Assembly: GCA_020631175.1 (NCBI GenBank)
Contig: JAHDHT010000024.1
Location: forward strand, 1 to 27,636
DNA from: Chitinophagales bacterium
GTDB taxonomy: Bacteria > Bacteroidota > Bacteroidia > Chitinophagales > JAHDHT01
Direction of reading: 5' to 3'
DNA length: 27,636 bases
Made by a program: the position numbers and the translations under genes. Every line of letters begins with the position of its first letter. The stretch's first letter is position 1. The notes beneath the pieces are model-generated. The model made no database searches, was not told the DNA's origin, and saw only the letters and a program-made list of their open reading frames with translations. Below are positions 16,411-24,216 of the stretch, piece after piece.

Positions 16411-17459
16411 TATTCAATTATTAAATCAGGAATTACAATATCTTTAAAATCAACGATAGCAGTTCCCCACGACAAACCAACACCAAAGCCTGATAATATT
16501 AACTTTTTATTATTGATTAATTTATCTTTTAACTCACTAACTATTGTAAGCGGAATGGAACAGGAGCTTGTATTGCCGTACTTTCCAAGCGAATAAGGCA
16601 CTTTTTCTTTTGGAAACTTTAGTTTTCTTCTTATTGTTTCATTTAATAATTTGTTTGCTTGATGAAACACTAAAAAATCAATATTCTCTTCTTCATAGCC
16701 GGCATGCTCAAGAATCGACTTAATCTGAGGTGCTACTTCACGCATTGTAAAATTAAAGACTTCTAAACCATTTAAATGTAAGTTTTTTGAATGTCTAATA
16801 ATTCCGGAATCTAATTCATTCTCAATAAAAGTAGTATCAGAAATTGGATTTCTTAATCCACCATCTGGAATGATGATTGCGTCATAACCACTTCCATCAG
16901 ATTGGAGTTGAAAATATGTTTTATTGTTCTCGTTAATTGAAAGGGCTGTTGCACTTCCACCGTCACCAAATAAAGGATAAGTTGATTTATCCTTATAGTT
17001 TAAGCCGTTTGTGCTAATATCGCCTACAAGCAAAAGGGCTTTTTTATTTCCTGTTGCTTTTAATAATGACATTACAACAGACAAGCCATATACATAACCT
17101 GAACAGCCAAGGTTGATATCAAAGGCAATTACATTTTTTGCCAAATTTAATTTATCCTGTAAAACTATACTTGAAGCCGGAAGATGATAATCAGCTGATT
17201 GGGAAACAAAAATTAAAATACCTATTTCATCTCTTTTCCAATTTAATTCATTGATTAATTTATTAGCTGACAAAAGACACAAATCTAATGTGGTCTGACC
17301 TTTCTTAGCGATTCTTCTTTCTACTATTCCTGTTGTTTTTATTAAGAGCTTACGTTCCTTTTCTGAAATATAATCATAGTCCCAGTTTGATTCAACCTTT
17401 GATGGTACTGCTGCGGCAATTCCATTTATTGCTATATTTTCAATTGAAAAAATAGCCAC
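16410..17459 (-). CDS. KAS III (FabH-like) ketoacyl synthase 2
   Basis: A 349-residue thiolase-fold enzyme of the FabH type with a full catalytic triad: Cys119 in NLGCSGYVYG, His266 in VFHQANKLL and Asn296 in YGNTSSCSIP. The GFGVGLSWG block near the C-terminus is the usual family end. It would condense a short acyl-CoA or acyl-ACP with malonyl-ACP. It carries about 15 more residues at the C-terminus than the standard enzyme. It starts at a GTG one base after the ACP stop. As the second KAS III of the operon it is clearly different from the first, so the two may act on different primers, for example in a first and a second extension. Confidence 0.9.
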   Translation of the reverse strand: MAIFSIENIAINGIAAAVPSKVESNWDYDYISEKERKLLIKTTGIVERRIAKKGQTTLDLCLLSANKLINELNWKRDEIGILIFVSQSADYHLPASSIVLQDKLNLAKNVIAFDINLGCSGYVYGLSVVMSLLKATGNKKALLLVGDISTNGLNYKDKSTYPLFGDGGSATALSINENNKTYFQLQSDGSGYDAIIIPDGGLRNPISDTTFIENELDSGIIRHSKNLHLNGLEVFNFTMREVAPQIKSILEHAGYEEENIDFLVFHQANKLLNETIRRKLKFPKEKVPYSLGKYGNTSSCSIPLTIVSELKDKLINNKKLILSGFGVGLSWGTAIVDFKDIVIPDLIIE

Positions 17460-17460
17460 T

Positions 17461-17694
17461 TTATTGCTTTGAGTTTATTAATTCATAGACATCATTTATA
17501 GTTGACAAATTTGAAAATTCTTCTGCGTTAACTTCTATATCATATTCTGTATCAATAAATGCAATTAAAATCAACACATGCATAGAACTCCAGTCTTCTA
17601 TATCACGGAAACTGGTTTCAGGGTTAAATTCCTGATCTTCAATATCATCTAGTTCTTCTCTTAATTTTCTTATAAAAATATCTATTGTATCCAT
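17461..17694 (-). CDS. Acyl carrier protein
   Basis: A 77-residue acidic, helical protein of normal ACP length. The attachment site reads EDWSSMHVLILIAF; by spacing to the following hydrophobic helix and the DTEYDIEV segment, Ser37 aligns with the phosphopantetheine serine of the DSL motif. The usual Asp-Ser-Leu is replaced by Ser-Ser-Met, which may mark a dedicated carrier distinct from the housekeeping ACP. It lies between two KAS III genes with gaps of two and one bases, so it is surely cotranscribed with them. It probably carries the acyl chain built by the KAS III enzymes and the ketoreductase. No phosphopantetheinyl transferase is in the window. Confidence 0.9.
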   Translation of the reverse strand: MDTIDIFIRKLREELDDIEDQEFNPETSFRDIEDWSSMHVLILIAFIDTEYDIEVNAEEFSNLSTINDVYELINSKQ

Positions 17695-17696
17695 TA

Positions 17697-18653
17697 TTAT
17701 ATTTTAACTACTGTTGCACAGGAAGACATACCAACCCCGAAGCCGATGAGCATTACTTTATCTTCCTTTTTAATAACTTTTTTTTCAATGGCTGATTTAA
17801 GCCCTATAGGAATAGTTGATGATGTTGTATTTCCTGTATCTTTTATTGAATAATAGACCTTATCTGAATCTATTTTTGCTTTACGAACTATTTGTTCTAT
17901 CAAGAAACGATTTGCCTGATGAAAAAAATACATTTTAATATCCTTCTCTTCTAATTCATTTTTTTTCAATGTAGCAAAAATTAATTTTGGTATTTCTTTT
18001 AATCCAAACAAAAATACTTCTTTACTTTTCATTGTAAGAATTGGCTTTTTATCGTTTTCAAAATTATCATATTCCAAAAAAATATTATCATATTGACTTC
18101 CATCCGAACCGAAAACAAATTTACCAATATACCCATCCGATTCTGACTCAATAAATGTTGCGGCAGCTGCATCACTAAATAACATTCTTGTAGACAAATC
18201 ATCCTGTTTCAGATTTCTTGTAACAGTTGATGCTGTTAATATTAACGCATTTGAAATTGATCCGGTAGTAATTAAACTACTGGCGATAGACAGTGCATAT
18301 GTAAATCCGGCACATGAATGGTTAATATCAAGTGTGCCACATGATTTACTGATACCTAGCTTGTCTTGTATAACATTGGATGTGGGAGGAGTAATATAAT
18401 CAAGTTCTTCTGTTACATAAATCAAAAATTGAATTTCTTCTTTTTTAATTTCTTTTCTTGAAAACAAGTTTTCTCCGGCTGCGATTGCGAGATCTGAAGC
18501 ATTTAAATCACGTCTTGAAATATGTCGTTTTTCGATTCCAACTTTTTGGATTCTCTCATCCAGATTCTCGGCTAGAAATTGCTTTTTAAGATCTTCATTC
18601 GTTAAGATCTGTTCAGGGAAATAGGTTTCTATTCTTTTTATTCTGACACTCAT
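17697..18653 (-). CDS. KAS III (FabH-like) ketoacyl synthase 1
   Basis: A 318-residue FabH-type condensing enzyme, first gene of the operon. The triad is Cys114 in NHSCAGFTYA, His245 in FFHQANRFL and Asn275 in DTGNTTSSTIP; the end GFGVGMSSCATVV is typical. Length and motifs are standard for KAS III. Together with the second copy, the ACP and the SDR it forms a minimal chain-building set, without malonyl transferase, dehydratase or enoyl reductase. It probably makes a short beta-ketoacyl-ACP from an acyl primer and malonyl-ACP. ATG start at 18653; about 270 bases of non-coding or weakly coding DNA lie upstream, so the operon promoter should be there. Its primer preference is not readable from sequence. 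Confidence 0.9.
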   Translation of the reverse strand: MSVRIKRIETYFPEQILTNEDLKKQFLAENLDERIQKVGIEKRHISRRDLNASDLAIAAGENLFSRKEIKKEEIQFLIYVTEELDYITPPTSNVIQDKLGISKSCGTLDINHSCAGFTYALSIASSLITTGSISNALILTASTVTRNLKQDDLSTRMLFSDAAAATFIESESDGYIGKFVFGSDGSQYDNIFLEYDNFENDKKPILTMKSKEVFLFGLKEIPKLIFATLKKNELEEKDIKMYFFHQANRFLIEQIVRKAKIDSDKVYYSIKDTGNTTSSTIPIGLKSAIEKKVIKKEDKVMLIGFGVGMSSCATVVKI

Positions 18654-18922
18654 TGGTATTACTCAGATGTAAGTTACAATATCTGTTAAACAATTGAAAA
18701 CAGGGACTATAACGAAGGTTAATATCAACTTATGTCTTGATTAAACTGCCATAGAATTATTTCAACTGTCATGTGCATTGATTCCTGATTATTAAGTTTA
18801 TTTTTTTAAGCAATGTAATAGTCTTTTTAACATCATTCCTTAATTTTAATCAAAAAGCGATTAGAAATATTCAAAATAAAGTAACTGACCTGATACTTCA
18901 ATATAAGTATTGGTTTATTGGA
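18654..18922. promoter_or_regulatory. Divergent intergenic region, probable promoters
   Basis: This gap separates the KAS III operon (minus) from the TMTC-like gene (plus) and should hold the promoters of both. I see no convincing Bacteroidota -33/-7 pair (TTTG / TAnnTTTG). From 18782 on, the plus-strand frame of the downstream gene is already open, so part of this DNA may be coding (see that gene). Confidence 0.35.
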
Positions 18923-20662
18923 TTGCTATGTTTTTTAGCATTTAGCAATACAATATTTCATGATTATGCATATGATGATTATTCATTTATTGTAAACAAT
19001 ACTTTTGTTCAGCAAGGGTTAGATGGCATTCCTGATATATTAAGCTCAAGCTATTGGGATGGCAATAGCAGAGTACATTCTGTCACATATTTTTCTTATC
19101 GCCCGATACCTGCTATTACTTTTGCACTCGAAACATCCTTGTTTGGTAATAATCCTTTACCAAGACATATTGTTCAGATTTTGATATATATAGTCACATG
19201 TATTTCGCTTTACATACTTCTAATTTATTTATTCCCAAAAGAAAAGGAAACTCTATTACTTTTAATAACAATCATATTTTGTATTCATCCTCTTCATAGT
19301 GAAATAGTATCTAATTTAAAGAATAGAGATGAGTTAATGGGTTTTTTATTTGCTAGTTGGGCTGTTATATTCATAATTAAGCGAAAAGAAAGTGTTGTTT
19401 TTTTCTTACTTAGCGGCATATTTATAGTTTTTGCTTTCCTTAGTAAAGAGACAAGCGGTATTCTAATTTTGGCAGGAATCTTAACTCATTTTTGGAATAA
19501 AAAAGAATTTAATTTCAAAAGGCTGATCATTTTCTCACCTTTATTATTTGGGCTTTGCATTTATTTTTTCATTCGTACATATTTAAATAGTTTTTCAGGT
19601 GAGCAGAATGTTGCCATGTATATTGATAACCCTATTCTTCTTGCCGAAAACTTTAGTGAAAAGGCCGGGACAATAATTTACTGTCTTGGAAAAATGATTC
19701 AACTATCTTTTTTTCCATATGAAATGATATATGACTACGGATATAAAATCATTGAACCTTTAAGTATAAAACACTGGAAGTCAATCCTTTCCATTTTTGC
19801 AATTGTACTTTTAACTTTTATAATCAACAAATTCAGAAAAAAAAGAATAGTACTTTTTGGAGGTCTTATAATCGGAATTGGTTTTGGTTTAATTGGTAAT
19901 ATTTTTATTGAATTTCCTGTTGCTGTAGCTGAACGTTTTCTATTTATTCCTAGCTTAGGCTTTTGTATACTTATTGCTTGGATATTTTTTCGAACTAGGA
20001 AACATCCATATTGGTTTATACTAATTTCTGTTTTTGTATTATTCTATTTTATCCGAACAACAACAAGAAATCCAGACTGGAAAAATAATGAAGTGTTATT
20101 TTCCACTGATATTTTAAAATCTCCGGAAGGACTTAGAACGAATTTCAGATATGGTCAACTTTTAATTCAGGAAGGAGTACGAAAAAATAAAATAAATCAA
20201 GTTCGAAATGGACTAAAATATGTTGACAAAGCGAATGAAGTATTACCTGACAAAACAATTATTGAAATATATATTCAATTAATTCAAGCTTATAAATTTT
20301 TAGGAGCTAAAAAGGAGCTTAATGAAGCTATCGAAATTTGTTTAAATACAGACGAAAGCAATCCGCAACTTTTATTGTCTTTGATAGAAATGCATTTAGA
20401 ACAAGAAAATTTTAAAAAAGCTATTGAGCTATGTGATCTGGTTTTGGAACAACAAAAAAATAGCTATCAAGCATATTTATATAAAGGTTTTGCTTATGGT
20501 ACTCAAAAGAAAAGTAAGCAAGCTGAACAATTATTACAAAAAGCTTATCAACTAAATCCTAACTCAAGGGATGTCAACCGTTATTTAATTCAAGTATATA
20601 AGGATCTTGGCAAGTTAGACAATATACGCCAACATGAAAAAATATTACAAAGCCTCGAATAA
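18923..20662 (+). CDS. TMTC-like GT-C protein with C-terminal TPRs
   Basis: A membrane protein of 579 residues as started here. The first lumenal-type loop holds DYAYDDYSF (Asp18-Asp19), the acidic pair of GT-C enzymes, followed by SYRPI (58-62). The block HPLHSEIVSNLKNRDE (122-137) matches the HPVHTE...GRAE block of eukaryotic TMTC O-mannosyltransferases. About nine helices lead to a TPR region (about 420-579). Likely role: sugar transfer from a lipid-phosphate donor to exported protein or glycan. The start is doubtful: TTG at 18923 cuts into the first helix, while the frame stays open back to 18782 and codes for a natural-looking basic and hydrophobic leader (KYWFIGLLCFLAF), but no ATG, GTG or further TTG exists there. 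A close paralogue lies at 25439-27316. Confidence 0.8.
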   Translation: MLCFLAFSNTIFHDYAYDDYSFIVNNTFVQQGLDGIPDILSSSYWDGNSRVHSVTYFSYRPIPAITFALETSLFGNNPLPRHIVQILIYIVTCISLYILLIYLFPKEKETLLLLITIIFCIHPLHSEIVSNLKNRDELMGFLFASWAVIFIIKRKESVVFFLLSGIFIVFAFLSKETSGILILAGILTHFWNKKEFNFKRLIIFSPLLFGLCIYFFIRTYLNSFSGEQNVAMYIDNPILLAENFSEKAGTIIYCLGKMIQLSFFPYEMIYDYGYKIIEPLSIKHWKSILSIFAIVLLTFIINKFRKKRIVLFGGLIIGIGFGLIGNIFIEFPVAVAERFLFIPSLGFCILIAWIFFRTRKHPYWFILISVFVLFYFIRTTTRNPDWKNNEVLFSTDILKSPEGLRTNFRYGQLLIQEGVRKNKINQVRNGLKYVDKANEVLPDKTIIEIYIQLIQAYKFLGAKKELNEAIEICLNTDESNPQLLLSLIEMHLEQENFKKAIELCDLVLEQQKNSYQAYLYKGFAYGTQKKSKQAEQLLQKAYQLNPNSRDVNRYLIQVYKDLGKLDNIRQHEKILQSLE

Positions 20663-20741
20663 GCTCTACAATAACACTAATTGTTAACATAAGTATAATG
20701 TCTCTTCTGATATTAGCATTTAATACTTTAAAGTATAGGCG

Positions 20742-20782
20742 AAAAAAAGCGGGTTATAATAACATACATAACCCGCTTTTTT
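20742..20782. terminator. Strong bidirectional terminator
   Basis: The stem AGCGGGTTAT (48-57 of the 20700s) pairs perfectly with ATAACCCGCT (20768-20777) around a 10-base loop. It is preceded by seven A and followed by a run of six T, so a U-tract follows the stem on either strand. It sits between the convergent TMTC-like gene (plus, ends 20662) and the 898-residue protein gene (minus, ends 20804) and should end both transcripts. Confidence 0.92.
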
Positions 20783-20803
20783 GAATGTTATTTTAAGTAT
20801 TTA

Positions 20804-23500
20804 TTAGAAGCTACCTCCGTTAGCACCACAATCAACATTGAATGAAAATGTAATAGAAGTGCTGCCTTCACAGCCATCTGAAGTTGTAAAAGTGTAAGTT
20901 AAATCATAAGTAACTCCAACCGTAAGATCGGCCGGATCAATCTGATCGCCTGTAACAAATGCAGCACCGCTACCAGAATATGTACCACTTACAGGGCTTG
21001 GATTTAATGCCTGCGGTCCTGAAGAACAACTTAATGAAGGTGTATCAAGTGTTACGGTAGGACTTGCATTTATGGTGTAAACAGCAGCTACTAATCCACT
21101 TTCACAGTCAGGTATTGAAGTATCAACACACTGCGCATAATAGGTATATGTTCCAGCAGTTGCATCTGCAGGTGTGTACATCATACCAGTTCCTACCTGA
21201 GTTGTACCGGCAGCATCAGAGAACCAATTTATCGTATCACAAGTTGGATCACTCGGTGCAGCAGCTAAAGAACCTGAAGTATCTCCTTCACAAATAGTTG
21301 AAGCAGTTGTAATAGGATCCAAAATTTCACAACAAACTCCAGTACATGTAACATCTATTTGATTCATAAAACTTTGTTGGCAAGCCGCCGGTGCAGTGTC
21401 TAAACCAAGATCAGCTGCTGTAAAGTTATACATAAACATATCAGTACCTGATGTTTCAGGGCAAACAGGATCTGCAGGTGCTGCTACTGCTGCTGCAGAC
21501 GCACAATCAGTTCCATCGGCTGATCGAATAATAATAGAAGACGCTGTGGTTTCACAAACACCTATTGTAGGAACCTCTGAAAATGGAGCAGGCCAAACTG
21601 TTACATCTACTCGCCTCCAATCACATGTGCCATCTGTAGTAACATTATATTCACCGAAAGTACCATCACCGTCTGAATCAAAGTCTCTGTCCCATGGTAA
21701 TATAAAATAAGTATAAGTTACTGGACCACATGTATTATTTGTCAAGCCAGGAGCAATGAAATCTGCACATATTGTTCCATTCCATGTTCCACCGACACCA
21801 CCAAGAATAGAAAGATCAGGATTTGTGGTTGGAAAATTGTTATCTGTTGCAGGTAGCGGGTCATAACCGGCACTAGGTCCTAAATCTGTTGCTGATGTAG
21901 GAGTGCCTGTATATAAATAAATATCTAAATCTAATTCTAAACCAAATTGATCTAATGTTCCAGGATCACATCCAGGTTGAATTGCTAATGTTACATTATT
22001 ATCAGCACAAACATCTGCTGCTGCAAATTCATAAACTTGGTCGCAGCTTAAACAAACACAATCGTATGAAACAGGAACATCAACTGCTAATGGACAAGGA
22101 TGAGGAGCAAGAGCCACACCAGCTGCAGTTAATGAAGCATCTCTTTCAGGGTCATTAATAGTAACTTGCGCTAACAAGTTTCCTGTACCTGGATTATCAG
22201 GGCAACTTAATGTTGGAACTGCCATATTAAATTCAACAGTAGTAGGGCATGTTACTTCAGCACCATTACAATCAGCTAAAATATTAACAGTAGGCGCTGT
22301 ATCACAAGTCCCATTGATAACTTCTAAAGAAAGTGCTAGTGCACTTGGATCACAAGCATTATCATTTGGAGTACAGGCAGGAACCTGAGAAGTAACCGGA
22401 GCTGCAGTATAACAAGTATTTTCACATGGGCAACCACTACCTGATGCCGGCACATTAAATCTTTGTACCCAGGTATAATAAACTGGTAAACAACCATCTC
22501 CTCCTTGTCCTGAATAAGTAGCATTTTCAAAAGAATTCGCACCATTTACACAATCAATTGCTAAAACAGCATTTGCTGGAAGATTACATCCATCTAGTGC
22601 AACAGCATTACCGGGTACTAAATAAGTTTCAAAATCTAAAGCATTTAATTCATCTACACAAGCTTGAGTTGGTTGCGTTCCAAAATCAATTGCAATAGAA
22701 GAGGCTGAACAAAAGGTACAAGGATCGTCAGCTGCTGAAAATCCAGGAAATCCGCCAAATGGGTTAGCTCCTCCCCCAAAAATTGCACAAAAGTCAGGAT
22801 CTGTGATACAAGCATCGTCAAATGATTGTTGGATATTAGCACATTGAGCATATCCTGCACCACCAAAGTCAAACAATTGGGTTTCACAGGAAGGGGGTGG
22901 TGCAACAGAAGTGCAATTTAATGCTGAACCACCACTTGAAAGACCAAAATCATTAAAAACACCTGAATCAAGATTTGTGACATCATCTACAAAAAATTCC
23001 CATGTCCCACAGTTGCCTCCCGGGCAATTTAAACCTGCAATAGAACCTGAGGTGGCGTTGTAAGATCCAGTATAATTTTGATTAGTTGCCCATCCACTAT
23101 CTTGCACATTAAAGGTACCTGTTCCAATATCAGGTGAAGGTACTCCGTCGATGAAAGTAATGTCCCATGTTGAGTCATCAGTAGCTCCTGAGCCAGATCC
23201 TGCATTCCCGTCTGCAACTAAAACAGCTGTATTGCCGCAAGGACTTGTGACATTTATATTCAAATCGGCTATGTACTCATGAGTAAAGTTCATTGAAACT
23301 TCATCTACCACATCAAGACATTCGTCTGCAGGTGTGCTCGCATCATCTACGACAAATACCTCAAATGTGGCATTGTCTCCGTCAGGTAAATCTTGTGGAC
23401 AATTATCACAGCATTGCGCGAACATGCTGCTGCTAATGAATAATAAACCGATCGAGGGCATTATCCATTTTATTAGGTTAGTAAGTAATATTTTTTTCAT
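20804..23500 (-). CDS. Large secreted Cys-rich P-domain protein
   Basis: An 898-residue exported protein. The signal peptide is MKKILLTNLIKW... to SSMFA, with cleavage expected before QCCDNC. Residues about 45-200 look like a proprotein-convertase P-domain: a beta sandwich with SMNFTHEYIADLNINVTSP, DSTWDITF and GTWEFFVDD. The rest is a chain of Cys-rich, Thr/Ala/Asp/Gly-rich segments, with Ig-like repeats in the last 200 residues (TICEGDTSGSL and SLSCSSGPQAL types). The mature protein appears to have no lysine and only about six arginines, so it is very acidic, and its coding DNA is visibly less AT-rich than the neighbours. It ends DCGANGGSF; I see no standard type IX secretion C-terminal domain, but the tail is shared with the partial gene at the right edge. 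Probably a cell-surface or extracellular structural or adhesion protein. Confidence 0.82.
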   Translation of the reverse strand: MKKILLTNLIKWIMPSIGLLFISSSMFAQCCDNCPQDLPDGDNATFEVFVVDDASTPADECLDVVDEVSMNFTHEYIADLNINVTSPCGNTAVLVADGNAGSGSGATDDSTWDITFIDGVPSPDIGTGTFNVQDSGWATNQNYTGSYNATSGSIAGLNCPGGNCGTWEFFVDDVTNLDSGVFNDFGLSSGGSALNCTSVAPPPSCETQLFDFGGAGYAQCANIQQSFDDACITDPDFCAIFGGGANPFGGFPGFSAADDPCTFCSASSIAIDFGTQPTQACVDELNALDFETYLVPGNAVALDGCNLPANAVLAIDCVNGANSFENATYSGQGGDGCLPVYYTWVQRFNVPASGSGCPCENTCYTAAPVTSQVPACTPNDNACDPSALALSLEVINGTCDTAPTVNILADCNGAEVTCPTTVEFNMAVPTLSCPDNPGTGNLLAQVTINDPERDASLTAAGVALAPHPCPLAVDVPVSYDCVCLSCDQVYEFAAADVCADNNVTLAIQPGCDPGTLDQFGLELDLDIYLYTGTPTSATDLGPSAGYDPLPATDNNFPTTNPDLSILGGVGGTWNGTICADFIAPGLTNNTCGPVTYTYFILPWDRDFDSDGDGTFGEYNVTTDGTCDWRRVDVTVWPAPFSEVPTIGVCETTASSIIIRSADGTDCASAAAVAAPADPVCPETSGTDMFMYNFTAADLGLDTAPAACQQSFMNQIDVTCTGVCCEILDPITTASTICEGDTSGSLAAAPSDPTCDTINWFSDAAGTTQVGTGMMYTPADATAGTYTYYAQCVDTSIPDCESGLVAAVYTINASPTVTLDTPSLSCSSGPQALNPSPVSGTYSGSGAAFVTGDQIDPADLTVGVTYDLTYTFTTSDGCEGSTSITFSFNVDCGANGGSF

Positions 23501-23560
23501 AGTATGTTAAAAGGTTATAATCTTTCTCAAATGCAATAAAATAATTTTGGGAAGAAATTG

Positions 23561-24025
23561 CTATTGCAGCGAATCAATGTACTCAAGCACTCTGTTTAGT
23601 TTATCAGCTCTTTTTGTTCCTGCTTCGGTATGCGCCAACTTTCCTAGAATATCATCATAAAGTTTTTGCAATGCTACTTTATCATTTTTATGATAAACAT
23701 CGATCTTTTGTTTCAAACTCATTTTCTGACTTGCAACATCAACATTATGATTTTGAGAAGTATTAGTTTTTCTCACTTTTGAATCAGAAGATTTTAATTG
23801 TTGGCGTTTAACATTACTAGTTGCTGTAATTTCTTTTACTTTTTCAGATTCAATAGGAATTTTTTTGACAACTATTTTTTGCTGTTTCTTTCCTTCTTTG
23901 ATTTGCTCGAGTTGAGTTTGTTCTAGTTTAGATTCAACTTTTTGTTGTCCAAATAAATTTACAGAACATAAAAAGAAACATACGGCAAAAGCTATACTTA
24001 GCTTATTAGCTATGTGGTTTTTCAT
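23561..24025 (-). CDS. Small exported Lys/Gln-rich protein
   Basis: A 154-residue protein I do not recognise. It begins with a signal peptide (NKLSIAFAVCFFLCSVNLFG, cleavage expected before QQK). The mature part is low in hydrophobics and very rich in Lys, Gln, Ser and Val, with a likely disordered middle (about 45-100) and a helical end (about 105-154). That composition is the opposite of the acidic, lysine-free protein encoded 60 bases downstream on the same strand. Since the two genes could share a transcript, a partner or charge-balancing role is conceivable but only a guess. Its 5' leader contains a perfect 21-base palindrome (24041-24061). Confidence 0.7.
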   Translation of the reverse strand: MKNHIANKLSIAFAVCFFLCSVNLFGQQKVESKLEQTQLEQIKEGKKQQKIVVKKIPIESEKVKEITATSNVKRQQLKSSDSKVRKTNTSQNHNVDVASQKMSLKQKIDVYHKNDKVALQKLYDDILGKLAHTEAGTKRADKLNRVLEYIDSLQ

Positions 24026-24040
24026 AGGTATAATGGTTTT

Positions 24041-24061
24041 TAATTTTTAAATTAAAAATTA
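24041..24061. repeat. 21-base AT-only palindrome in a 5' leader
   Basis: TAATTTTTAA, a central A, and TTAAAAATTA form a perfect palindrome 16 bases upstream of the start codon of the 154-residue exported protein. It could be an operator-like site or a leader hairpin next to the ribosome binding region. It has no GC pairs, so it is unlikely to act as a terminator, and in DNA this AT-rich a chance origin cannot be ruled out. Confidence 0.4.
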
Positions 24062-24216
24062 CACTAATATAATACATGCTGGTTATACATGTGTTACCAG
24101 GTAATAGTAGGTTCGTTGAGTACAGTTTTTCATTACTGAATTTTAAAAATTCAGATTTATACTACCAATTCAACAATAAAAATAAAAATTAATGCCGAAA
24201 TTTCAAATTGAATAAA

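Noticed and set aside
21064..23217. Several open frames of 60-104 codons on both strands inside the 898-residue gene
   Set aside because: They are shadows of a long, less AT-rich reading frame with biased codons; none has a signal, motif or plausible leader, while the long frame has a signal peptide and a P-domain.
20804..23500. Type IX secretion C-terminal domain on the 898-residue protein
   Set aside because: The last 80 residues lack the usual LYP.P / KxxxG-type pattern and basic end of the known type A or type B domains; a different tail is present instead.
24131..24155. Hairpin CTGAATTTT/AAAATTCAG as a terminator
   Set aside because: No T tract follows on either strand and it lies in the AT-rich leader between two genes of the same strand.
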